Source: Mycobacterium senriense
GTDB taxonomy: Bacteria; Actinomycetota; Actinomycetes; Mycobacteriales; Mycobacteriaceae
Reading direction: 5' to 3'
Length of the DNA: 64,000 nucleotides
Assembly: GCF_019668465.1 (NCBI RefSeq)
Contig: NZ_AP024828.1
Span: forward strand, 434,001 to 498,000
The translations under genes and the position numbers were made by a program. Numbering within the stretch: the first letter of the stretch is position 1; each line of letters starts with the position of its first letter. Shown here piece after piece: positions 38,922 to 45,004 of the stretch. Below the pieces are notes generated by a model. That model did no database searches and was not told where the DNA came from. It saw only the letters and a list, made by a program, of their open reading frames with translations.

Positions 38922-39338
38922 ATGTCTGTGGCGCAATCTTGGCAGCAAAGCCGCACAGCACAATTCACCGCCCGCTGGGGCCCGACGGGCACCTTGATCA
39001 CGGTGGACGGCGAGCTCGACGCGGCCAACACCGATCAGCTCGTGGCGTACGTGGCGCAGAGCACCAACCGCTCCCGGCGGATGGTCCTCGACCTGCGCGG
39101 CCTGAAATTCATTGGTACCGCGGGCTTTTCGGCGCTGCACCGAATCAACGTGAAATGCTCGGCCGCCCAGGTGTCCTGGGCCATGGCGCCGAGCCCGGCG
39201 GTGGCCAGGTTACTGCGGGTCTGCGACCCGGACGGCACCCTGCCGGTGACGACGCAGCAGGCCGAGCCGCTGCTGGAACCGCTGTGGGTTGAGGAAGAGC
39301 CCCGGCCGCTACTGCAGCTGGTCACGGAGCCGCGTTAG
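38922..39338 (+). CDS. STAS-domain anti-sigma factor antagonist
   Basis: A 138-residue single-domain STAS protein: LITVDGELDAANTDQLVAYV, then MVLDLRGLKFIGTAGFSALH, where the Thr after FIG is the expected phosphorylation site in place of the usual Ser. Such proteins bind the anti-sigma factor kinase and free the sigma factor when unphosphorylated. It lies next to and convergent with sigF, overlapping its 3' end by 30 bases. ATG 38922 has GGAG 6 bases upstream and is preferred; ATG 38910 is in frame but spaced badly from any ribosome-binding site. I recall no STAS gene here in H37Rv, where accA3 is followed directly by sigF. Confidence 0.85.
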   Translation: MSVAQSWQQSRTAQFTARWGPTGTLITVDGELDAANTDQLVAYVAQSTNRSRRMVLDLRGLKFIGTAGFSALHRINVKCSAAQVSWAMAPSPAVARLLRVCDPDGTLPVTTQQAEPLLEPLWVEEEPRPLLQLVTEPR

Positions 39339-40097
39339 CGACTTCGCCAGCAACCGCGACACGTGCATCTGGGAGATGCCGACCCGCTCGGCGATCTGCG
39401 TCTGCGTCATCGACTCGAAGAATCGCAGCACCAACACGGTTCGCTCGCGCTCGGGCAGCGCCTCGAGCAGCGGACGCAGCGCTTCCTGATCCTCGATGCG
39501 GTCCAGGCCGGTGTCGACGTCGCCGAGGGTGTCCGCGATCGCGCGGGCTTCCTCCTCCTCGCCGCCGCCACCGCTGTCGATGGACAGGGTGTTGTACGAG
39601 CTGCCGGCCACCAGGCCCTCGACGACCTCTTCGCGGTCCATGTCGAGTTCCGCGGCGAGTTCGGTCGCGGTGGGCGCGCGGCCAAGCCGCTGCGACAGGT
39701 CGGCGGTGGCGGTGCCCAGCCGCAGGTGCAGTTCCTTCAGCCGCCGCGGGACCTTGACCGACCAGCTGTTGTCGCGGAAGTGGCGGCGGACCTCGCCCAT
39801 GATCGTGGGCACCGCGAAGGAGACGAAGTCCGAGCCGGCGTCGACGTCGAAGCGGACCACCGCGTTGACCAACCCGACGCGGGCCACCTGAACCAGGTCG
39901 TCACGCGGTTCGCCGCGGCCCTCGAAGCGACGCGCGATGTGATCGGCGAGCGGTAGGCACCGCTCGACGATCTTGTCCCGTTGACGTTGAAATTCCATCG
40001 AGTCCGGCGTGACGGTCGCCAACTCACGGAACATGTCCGGAACATCGGCGTATTCGTTCGGACGCGATACCGAACCGCCGGCAGCTCGCGCTGTCAC
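39309..40097 (-). CDS. sigF: SigF, stress/stationary-phase sigma factor
   Basis: A 262-residue sigma-70 group 3 factor. Region 2 reads CLPLADHIARRFEGRGEPRDDLVQVARVGLVNAVVRFD; region 3 has GEVRRHFRDNSWSVKVPRRLKEL; region 4 has TVLVLRFFESMTQTQIAERVG and ISQMHVSRLLAKSL. Nearly identical to my recollection of Rv3286c. It recognises GGTT/GTTT-N16-GGGTA promoters, several of which lie within 2.5 kb. GTG start overlaps the usfX stop by 4 bases, giving coupled synthesis of sigma and anti-sigma. Confidence 0.96.
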   Translation of the reverse strand: MTARAAGGSVSRPNEYADVPDMFRELATVTPDSMEFQRQRDKIVERCLPLADHIARRFEGRGEPRDDLVQVARVGLVNAVVRFDVDAGSDFVSFAVPTIMGEVRRHFRDNSWSVKVPRRLKELHLRLGTATADLSQRLGRAPTATELAAELDMDREEVVEGLVAGSSYNTLSIDSGGGGEEEEARAIADTLGDVDTGLDRIEDQEALRPLLEALPERERTVLVLRFFESMTQTQIAERVGISQMHVSRLLAKSLTRLRDQLQ

Positions 40098-40531
40098 CTG
40101 CTGGAGGCCGCCCGTCGCGCCGTCAGTGTGATGCCGAACACACTGCCGGTTTCATTGGGTTCGCGACCGTCATGGAAAGTCTGGACGTCGTCGGCGAGCG
40201 ACGTCAGCACGTGCCAACTGAAGCTTCCGGGCGCCACTACATCGTGGGTGTCGCAGGCCGCGGAAGCTTCCACCACCAATTGGTCATCCTGCGGATCGAC
40301 CACGACGATCAGGGTCGCGTCGGGAGTGGCCGAACGAATCAACCGGGTGCACACTTCGTCGACCGCGAGCCGCAGGTCCGCCACCGCATCGAAATCCAGG
40401 TCCTCGAAGGTGCCGATGGCACCGACCAGGGTGCGCAGCATTGCCAGGTTCTCCAGTCGCGCAGCAACGTGAAGCTCGACGGCGCGATGGCCGCGCGGAC
40501 GCTCAGTAGCGTGCAATCCAGCATCCTTCAT
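40094..40531 (-). CDS. usfX: UsfX (RsbW), anti-SigF factor
   Basis: A 145-residue GHKL-type anti-sigma factor. Conserved RAVELHVAARLENLAMLRTLVGAIGTFED, then AVADLRLAVDEVCTRLIRSA (helix with the N-box Glu/Asp region). It binds SigF and is released by STAS antagonists. ATG 40531 is chosen because GGGAG lies 6 bases upstream and it gives the exact 145-residue length of Rv3287c; the frame opens 27 codons earlier with an unrelated sequence. First gene of usfX-sigF. Confidence 0.94.
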   Translation of the reverse strand: MKDAGLHATERPRGHRAVELHVAARLENLAMLRTLVGAIGTFEDLDFDAVADLRLAVDEVCTRLIRSATPDATLIVVVDPQDDQLVVEASAACDTHDVVAPGSFSWHVLTSLADDVQTFHDGREPNETGSVFGITLTARRAASSR

Positions 40532-40602
40532 ATGGTCTCCCGGCAATGTTCGACTGACACTACTACTGCTTCGCAGTCCGCCGTGGACCTCGCGATCGAG
40601 CC

Positions 40603-40628
40603 GGTTAGTCATGATCGCCGCCGGGTAT
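40603..40628 (+). promoter_or_regulatory. SigF promoter reading rightward, away from usfX
   Basis: GGTT (40603-40606), a 16-base spacer and GGGTAT (40623-40628) match the SigF consensus exactly. It points to the plus strand, opposite to usfX. Transcription would start near 40635 and run through the small membrane ORF at 40696, into the antisense of the usfX-sigF leader. Confidence 0.65.
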
Positions 40629-40630
40629 TC

Positions 40631-40649
40631 GGCCCGCCGCGGGCGGGCC
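40631..40649 (+). other. Strong GC hairpin at the predicted 5' end of the rightward SigF transcript
   Basis: GGCCCGCC-GCG-GGCGGGCC is a perfect 8-bp stem with a 3-base loop, located 3-21 bases after the -10. If the transcript starts near 40631-40635, its 5' end would be locked in this stem, which can protect RNA from decay. No T-tract follows, so it is not a standard terminator. Confidence 0.55.
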
Positions 40650-40695
40650 TGACACCACCGACACAGTCGCGACGCGCCGGTGAAGGCGCGTCGCG

Positions 40696-40803
40696 GTGAT
40701 CGCCGGGGACACGGTGGTCATATCGATAGTCGTTGCAGTAGGCATAGTTGGAGTAGGCATATATGTCGGTGTGCTCGCAATCTTGTTCCCCACGATGGGG
40801 TGA
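40696..40803 (+). CDS. Candidate 35-residue SigF-driven membrane peptide
   Basis: A GTG-started ORF (MIAGDTVVIS...) encoding 35 residues, almost all Val, Ile, Gly, Ala and Leu in the middle: a single transmembrane helix ending FPTMG. GAAGG lies about 9 bases upstream, and an in-frame TGA at 40681 fixes the start. It follows an exact SigF promoter by about 60 bases. Codon use is unlike the neighbours: four ATA codons in 36, rare in mycobacteria. A 9-base word GTAGGCATA occurs twice 15 bases apart. The leader of usfX-sigF would be antisense to it. Resembles type I toxin-like peptides in size and layout; function unknown. Confidence 0.45.
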   Translation: MIAGDTVVISIVVAVGIVGVGIYVGVLAILFPTMG

Positions 40804-40848
40804 CCACGCTAACGCAACCGTTCCGGCACTCATCATGGTGCAAACCTG

Positions 40849-40874
40849 ATACCCACAAGTCAGCGCCCGTAACC
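40849..40874 (-). promoter_or_regulatory. SigF promoter of usfX-sigF
   Basis: On the minus strand GGTT (40874-40871), a 16-base spacer and GGGTAT (40854-40849) match the SigF consensus exactly. Transcription would begin near 40842 and read a leader of about 310 bases before usfX. This is the autoregulatory promoter expected for the locus. It faces the rightward promoter at 40603, so the transcripts overlap for about 200 bases. Confidence 0.7.
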
Positions 40875-40978
40875 TCGGAATTACCTTTCAAGCAAAATTT
40901 CACACCGCCCCGCGTCGTGGCAGGTCACCGCCGAAAAAGCCGCGAGAAAGCGCGCACTACGCTAGTCGGCGGCGGGTG

Positions 40979-41290
40979 TCAGCTGGCCGGCCACTGCCGG
41001 TGCACCTCGGGATGCTCGGCGTACCAGCGATCGGCGATCCGGCGAATCCTGCGGTGCTCCACCGCGAGCCACGCCAGCCCGAGCACAGCGGCGATGACCG
41101 CGACGATCCCCGCCGTCACGCCCACGTGGTGATGTCCGCTGCCGAAGGCCGCAAGACTGCCGCAGGCCCCGATCACGCCCGCGACGACCAAGAGATACCC
41201 GGGCCAGTGCAGGACGTCGATCAGCGACTCGCCGGCCAGCGGCCGCGTGGTCCTCAGATGGTCGACGGGGTCGTGGTAGGTGTCTCCCAT
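40979..41290 (-). CDS. usfY: UsfY, small membrane protein of the SigF operon
   Basis: A 103-residue protein starting MGDTYHDPVDHLRTTRPLAG, as I recall for Rv3288c. Two transmembrane helices (about residues 30-48 and 54-75) are followed by a basic cytoplasmic tail (EHRRIRRIADRWYAEHPEV). The ATG has GAGGAG 5 bases upstream. Known to be SigF-dependent in mycobacteria; molecular role unknown. It lies between the Rv3289c-like gene and the usfX promoter. Confidence 0.9.
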   Translation of the reverse strand: MGDTYHDPVDHLRTTRPLAGESLIDVLHWPGYLLVVAGVIGACGSLAAFGSGHHHVGVTAGIVAVIAAVLGLAWLAVEHRRIRRIADRWYAEHPEVHRQWPAS

Positions 41291-41337
41291 GGCTGCTCCT
41301 CACCGCACCATCAACGTTAGATCGCGGGAGAACAAAC

Positions 41338-41721
41338 CTAAAGAGCCAGCACCAGCCCGGCGATCGGAGCGACACCCATCGCGACCATCAGCGCCATCGC
41401 GGTCAGCAGGAACCAGCCCGCGCCGTGCCATCCCCACCACGTGCCCCGGGCCTTCCACACCAGATAGGTGCGCACAAACGCCCAGATCCCGGCGGCGAGC
41501 GCGATCAGCGGGCCCCCCAACGCCAGCAGGGTGCGCTGCGGCGCGCCACACGCCACCGTGTCCACGCTGACCCCCGGGCAGGTGCTCACCCACACCGCGG
41601 CGATCAAGAGGAAGCCGACCGCGGCCAGCGTGGACAGCACGGCAAACCGGATGGCGGCATGCACCTCGCCGTCCTCCTGACCCAAGCGGTCACCGCCGGA
41701 TCGAGCATCCGCTTTCTGCAT
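41338..41721 (-). CDS. Small integral membrane protein (Rv3289c-like)
   Basis: A 127-residue protein with a short charged N-terminus and three or four transmembrane helices (about 25-45, 65-85, 100-125). The motifs STCPGVSVDTVACGAP (two Cys, likely external loop) and WKARGTWWGWHGAGW are visible. The start has a strong ribosome-binding site (GGGAGG). It is preceded by an exact SigF promoter and followed after 47 bases by usfY, so both form a SigF-driven unit. Function unknown. Confidence 0.85.
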   Translation of the reverse strand: MQKADARSGGDRLGQEDGEVHAAIRFAVLSTLAAVGFLLIAAVWVSTCPGVSVDTVACGAPQRTLLALGGPLIALAAGIWAFVRTYLVWKARGTWWGWHGAGWFLLTAMALMVAMGVAPIAGLVLAL

Positions 41722-41829
41722 CGTTGGTCACCTCCCTCAGGGGCCCGCGCTTGGTACATCGCTCGCTACGTCGCATTAGTTACCGGGCATCATCACCGCG
41801 CTGGTAGCAGCGGAAGGCGCACGGAACAA

Positions 41830-41855
41830 ATACCCCGCAGCAAACCGGGGTAAAC
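41830..41855 (-). promoter_or_regulatory. SigF promoter of the Rv3289c-like/usfY unit
   Basis: On the minus strand GTTT (41855-41852), a 16-base spacer and GGGTAT (41835-41830) match the SigF consensus. It lies 109 bases before the ATG of the Rv3289c-like gene, in the gap downstream of lat. Confidence 0.7.
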
Positions 41856-41874
41856 GCGCTCGATGTGAGGTCAA

Positions 41875-41891
41875 GGCCCTAGCGCAGGGCC
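41875..41891 (-). terminator. Possible hairpin at the lat 3' end
   Basis: GGCCCT-AGCGC-AGGGCC forms a 6-bp GC stem with a 5-base loop, overlapping the lat stop codon. There is no T-tract. It may terminate or punctuate lat transcription before the SigF promoter of the next unit. Confidence 0.35.
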
Positions 41892-43216
41892 CGCAGCGCG
41901 GCGCGCACGGCGCGCAGGGCTGCGTCGATCTCCGCGCGCGAGACGGTCAGCGCCGGACGGAACCGGACACCGTCGTGTCCCGAGGGCAGCACGATCACCG
42001 CTTGGCGCCACAGCAGGCGGATCAGCGCGTCGCGGTCGGCGTTGGTCGGCACGCTGAACGCACACATCAGGCCACGGCCGCGGGGGTCGAGCACCAGGCC
42101 GGGAAATTCGCCGGCGAGCTCGTCGAGGCGCGCATGCAGGTAGGCCCCTCGTTCGGCGGCCCGGTCGAACAGTCCGTCGGCCTCGACCACCTCCAAGATT
42201 CGGCGGGCGCGCACCATGTCGGCCAGGTTGCCGCCCCACGTCGAGTTCACCCGGGAGGACACCGCGAACACGTTGTCGCGGACCTCGTCGACCCGGCGGC
42301 CGGCCATGACCCCGCACACCTGGGTCTTCTTGCCGAACGCCACCACGTCGGGTTGCACGCCCAATTGCTGGTAAGCCCAAGGCGTTCCGGTCAGGCCGCA
42401 GCCGGTCTGCACCTCGTCGAAGATCAGCAAGGCGTGGTACTCGTCGCACAGCTCGCGCATGGCCGCGAAGAACTCGGGCCGGAAGTGACGGTCGCCGCCC
42501 TCGCCCTGGATGGGTTCGGCCACGAAGCAGGCGATGTCGTGCGGGTGGGACTCGAAGGCCGCGCGGGCCTGGCGCAGCGACTCGGCCTCCAGCGCCGCGA
42601 TGGCCGCGTCGTCCAGGCCGGGCCGGAGGAACGGGGCGTCGATGCGGGGCCAGTCGAACTTGGGGAAGCGGGCCACCGTGACCTGCTTGGTGTTGGTCAG
42701 CGACAGCGTGTATCCGCTGCGGCCGTGGAACGCGCCGCGCAGGTGCAGCACCCGGGTGCCCAGCGCGGGGTCGATCCCGCGCGCTTCGTTGAACCGGCTC
42801 TTCCAGTCGAACGCCACCTTGAGCGCGTTCTCCACCGCGAGCGCGCCACCGTCGACGAAGAACAGGTGCGGCAGCGCCGGGTCACCCAGTACCCGGGCGA
42901 ACGTCTGCACGAAGCGGGCCATCGCCACCGAGTAGACGTCGGAGTTGCTGGGCTTGTTCAGGGCGGCCTGCGCCAGCTCGGCGCGAAATTCCTGGTCATC
43001 GGCCAGCGCGGGGTGATTCATGCCCAGCGGCGACGAGGCGAAGAAGGTGAACATGTCCAGGTAGCGCCGGCCGTCACGGGCGTCGTACAGGTAGGAGCCG
43101 GCCGAGCGGACCAGGTCGAGCACGAAGTCGAAGCCGTCGACCAAAATGCTGCGCGCCAGCACCTCGTGGACCCGGTCCGGCTCGGTGCAGGTGAAGCGTT
43201 CCAGGGTGGCGGTCAT
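41879..43216 (-). CDS. lat: Lat, L-lysine 6-aminotransferase
   Basis: A 445-residue class III PLP aminotransferase. Motifs: LDMFTFFASSPLGMNHPAL, VDGGALAVENALKVAFDWK, RGAFHGRSGYTLSLTNTK, IFDEVQTGCGLTG and FGKKTQVCG with the PLP lysine. It converts lysine plus 2-oxoglutarate to aminoadipate semialdehyde (cyclising to piperideine-6-carboxylate), the substrate of Pcd. It matches Rv3290c, strongly induced in starved or persistent M. tuberculosis. It lies 51 bases downstream of lrpA. Confidence 0.94.
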   Translation of the reverse strand: MTATLERFTCTEPDRVHEVLARSILVDGFDFVLDLVRSAGSYLYDARDGRRYLDMFTFFASSPLGMNHPALADDQEFRAELAQAALNKPSNSDVYSVAMARFVQTFARVLGDPALPHLFFVDGGALAVENALKVAFDWKSRFNEARGIDPALGTRVLHLRGAFHGRSGYTLSLTNTKQVTVARFPKFDWPRIDAPFLRPGLDDAAIAALEAESLRQARAAFESHPHDIACFVAEPIQGEGGDRHFRPEFFAAMRELCDEYHALLIFDEVQTGCGLTGTPWAYQQLGVQPDVVAFGKKTQVCGVMAGRRVDEVRDNVFAVSSRVNSTWGGNLADMVRARRILEVVEADGLFDRAAERGAYLHARLDELAGEFPGLVLDPRGRGLMCAFSVPTNADRDALIRLLWRQAVIVLPSGHDGVRFRPALTVSRAEIDAALRAVRAALRALR

Positions 43217-43255
43217 GGCGCCATGGTAGCCGATTTTTACGGAATTATGAGGGCT

Positions 43256-43276
43256 ATACCGTATATTTTATGGTAT
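43256..43276. promoter_or_regulatory. AT-rich palindrome between lrpA and lat, candidate LrpA operator
   Basis: ATACC (43256-43260) and GGTAT (43272-43276) flank GTATATTTTAT, giving an imperfect palindrome in a strongly AT-rich stretch (about 43235-43310). Lrp/AsnC regulators bind AT-rich imperfect palindromes. It sits 40 bases before the lat start and overlaps the lrpA stop. Confidence 0.45.
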
Positions 43277-43720
43277 TCGTTGCCTATCAGCGTAAAAAGT
43301 ATTCAATATGATGGTGCTTCGCGTCCTGACGTTCGCCGTGGTCCGGATCCGCTGCAGCAGGTCCTCCAGCGCCCGGGCGGACGGAACGCGCACCAGCAGG
43401 ACGTAGCTTTCCTCGCCGGCCACCGAGTGACACGATTCGATCTCCTCGATGTGCTCGAGGCGGGCGGGCGCATCATCGGGTTGAGAGGGATCCAAGGGAG
43501 TGATGGCCACGAACGCCGACAGCAGGTGTCCGACCGCCTCCGGGTCGATGCGCGCCGCGTATCCCGCGATGACGCCGCGCGCCTCGAGCCTGCGCACCCG
43601 CGACTGCACCGCCGAGACCGACAGCCGGGCGCTGGCGGCCAGCTCCGCCAGCGTCGCACGGCCGTCGGCGACCAGCTCGCGCACCAGAATCCGGTCGACC
43701 TCGTCGAGCGTCTCACTCAT
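43268..43720 (-). CDS. lrpA: LrpA, Lrp/AsnC family regulator
   Basis: A 150-residue feast/famine regulator, equal in length to Rv3291c. An N-terminal winged HTH (about 5-60; LDEVDRILVRELVADGRATLAELA, SVSAVQSRVRRLEARGVIAGY) precedes the RAM ligand domain with VAGEESYVLLVRVPS. It likely responds to amino acids and controls lat. The last codons are AT-rich and merge with the candidate operator. It diverges from the DUF1338 gene with 30 bases between. Confidence 0.93.
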   Translation of the reverse strand: MSETLDEVDRILVRELVADGRATLAELAASARLSVSAVQSRVRRLEARGVIAGYAARIDPEAVGHLLSAFVAITPLDPSQPDDAPARLEHIEEIESCHSVAGEESYVLLVRVPSARALEDLLQRIRTTANVRTRSTIILNTFYADRQRIP

Positions 43721-43726
43721 GGCCGG

Positions 43727-43732
43727 AGACTA
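43727..43732 (-). promoter_or_regulatory. -10 element of leaderless lrpA promoter
   Basis: TAGTCT on the minus strand fits TANNNT and is followed by 6 bases and the ATG of lrpA. The transcript would start at the ATG. No ribosome-binding site is present. Confidence 0.45.
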
Positions 43733-43750
43733 TCGCAGGAACGGCCCGTC

Positions 43751-45004
43751 GTGACCCGCACGAAATGGCTGGAAACCTGGCAGCTTCGGGCACAGTTCGC
43801 CGCGGGCCTGTCGGCCATGTATGCGGCCGAGGTGCCCGCCTACGGCACCCTGGTCGAGGTCAGCGAGCGGGTCAACGCCGATTACGCGGCGCGTCATGCC
43901 GATGCCGAACGGTTGGGCTCGCTGCGGCGGGTCACGGCCGAGCGGCACGGCGCCATCCGGGTGGGCAGCCCGGCCGAACTGGCCGACGTGGCAGACCTTT
44001 TCGCCGCGTTCGGCATGCTGCCGGTGGGCTACTACGACCTGCGTTGTGCGGCGTCACCCGTCCCGGTGGTCTCGACCGCCTTCCGGCCCATCGACGCAAC
44101 CGAGTTGTCGCGCAACCCGTTCCGGGTGTTCACCTCGATGCTGGCCACCCGCGACCCGCGCTACTTCGACCGCGACCTGCGCCGCCGCGTCGACACCTTC
44201 CTGGCGCGGCGCCGGCTGTTCGACCCCACCGTGGTGGCGCGGGCGCGAGTCATCGCCGGCCAGGGCGGCTGCGATGCCGACGCGGCGCGGCCGTTCGTCA
44301 CGGCGGCGGTGGCGGCCTTCGCGTTGTCCGGCGAGCCCATCGAGCGGTCCTGGTACGCCGAATTGGCGCGGGTCTCCGCGGTGGCCGCCGACATCGCGGG
44401 CGTCGGCTCCACCCACATCAACCACCTGACGCCCCGGGTGCTCGACATCGACGACCTGTACCGGCGGATGACCCGGCGCGGCATCACCATGATCGACGCC
44501 ATCCAGGGGCCGCCGCGCACCGACGGACCGGCGGTCCTGTTGCGCCAGACGTCCTTTCGTGCTCTGGCCGAACCGCGCCGCTTCCGCGGCGAGGATGGCC
44601 GCATCATCGATGCAACGCTGCGGGTGCGGTTCGGCGAGGTGGAGGCGCGCGGCGTCGCACTGACGCCCAAGGGCCGCGAACACTACGACGCCGCGATGGC
44701 CGCCGCCGATCCGGCCGCGGTGTGGGCGGACTACTTCCCACGCACCGACGCGGAGATGGCCGCCGCGGGACTGGCCTACTACCGCGGCGGCGACCCGTCG
44801 GCGCCGATCGTCTACGAGGACTTCCTGCCCGCCTCGGCGGCGGGCATCTTCCGGTCGAACCTGGACTCGTCCGCCGGTTTCGGGAACCGTTGTGCCGTCG
44901 ACGATTCCGGCTACGACGCCCAGTGGCTGGCCGGGTCCATGGGCCGCGAGATCTACGACCCCTACCCGATATACGAAGCGCTCTCCCAGGAGGCAACGCG
45001 ATGA
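43751..45004 (+). CDS. DUF1338 protein, probable 2-oxoadipate dioxygenase/decarboxylase (HglS family)
   Basis: A 417-residue DUF1338/YdcJ protein. Likely iron ligands are in ERHGAIRVGS near the N-terminus and GSTHINHLTPRVLDIDDLY in the middle, matching the His positions described for Pseudomonas HglS, which turns 2-oxoadipate into D-2-hydroxyglutarate and CO2. It sits in a lysine operon: its stop overlaps pcd by 4 bases and it faces lrpA-lat. Lat and Pcd lead to 2-aminoadipate, whose deamination gives 2-oxoadipate. It corresponds to Rv3292, usually called hypothetical. The GTG start has AGGA about 11 bases upstream. Confidence 0.8.
   Translation: MTRTKWLETWQLRAQFAAGLSAMYAAEVPAYGTLVEVSERVNADYAARHADAERLGSLRRVTAERHGAIRVGSPAELADVADLFAAFGMLPVGYYDLRCAASPVPVVSTAFRPIDATELSRNPFRVFTSMLATRDPRYFDRDLRRRVDTFLARRRLFDPTVVARARVIAGQGGCDADAARPFVTAAVAAFALSGEPIERSWYAELARVSAVAADIAGVGSTHINHLTPRVLDIDDLYRRMTRRGITMIDAIQGPPRTDGPAVLLRQTSFRALAEPRRFRGEDGRIIDATLRVRFGEVEARGVALTPKGREHYDAAMAAADPAAVWADYFPRTDAEMAAAGLAYYRGGDPSAPIVYEDFLPASAAGIFRSNLDSSAGFGNRCAVDDSGYDAQWLAGSMGREIYDPYPIYEALSQEATR

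Noticed and set aside
40609..40836. A 75-codon minus-strand ORF in the usfX leader (Tyr/Asp-rich), just after the leftward SigF promoter
   Set aside because: It has no ribosome-binding site at its ATG and its Tyr-rich run comes from the repeated GTAGGCATA words. The plus-strand 35-residue ORF makes a far more protein-like sequence. It could still be a leader peptide, so not fully excluded.
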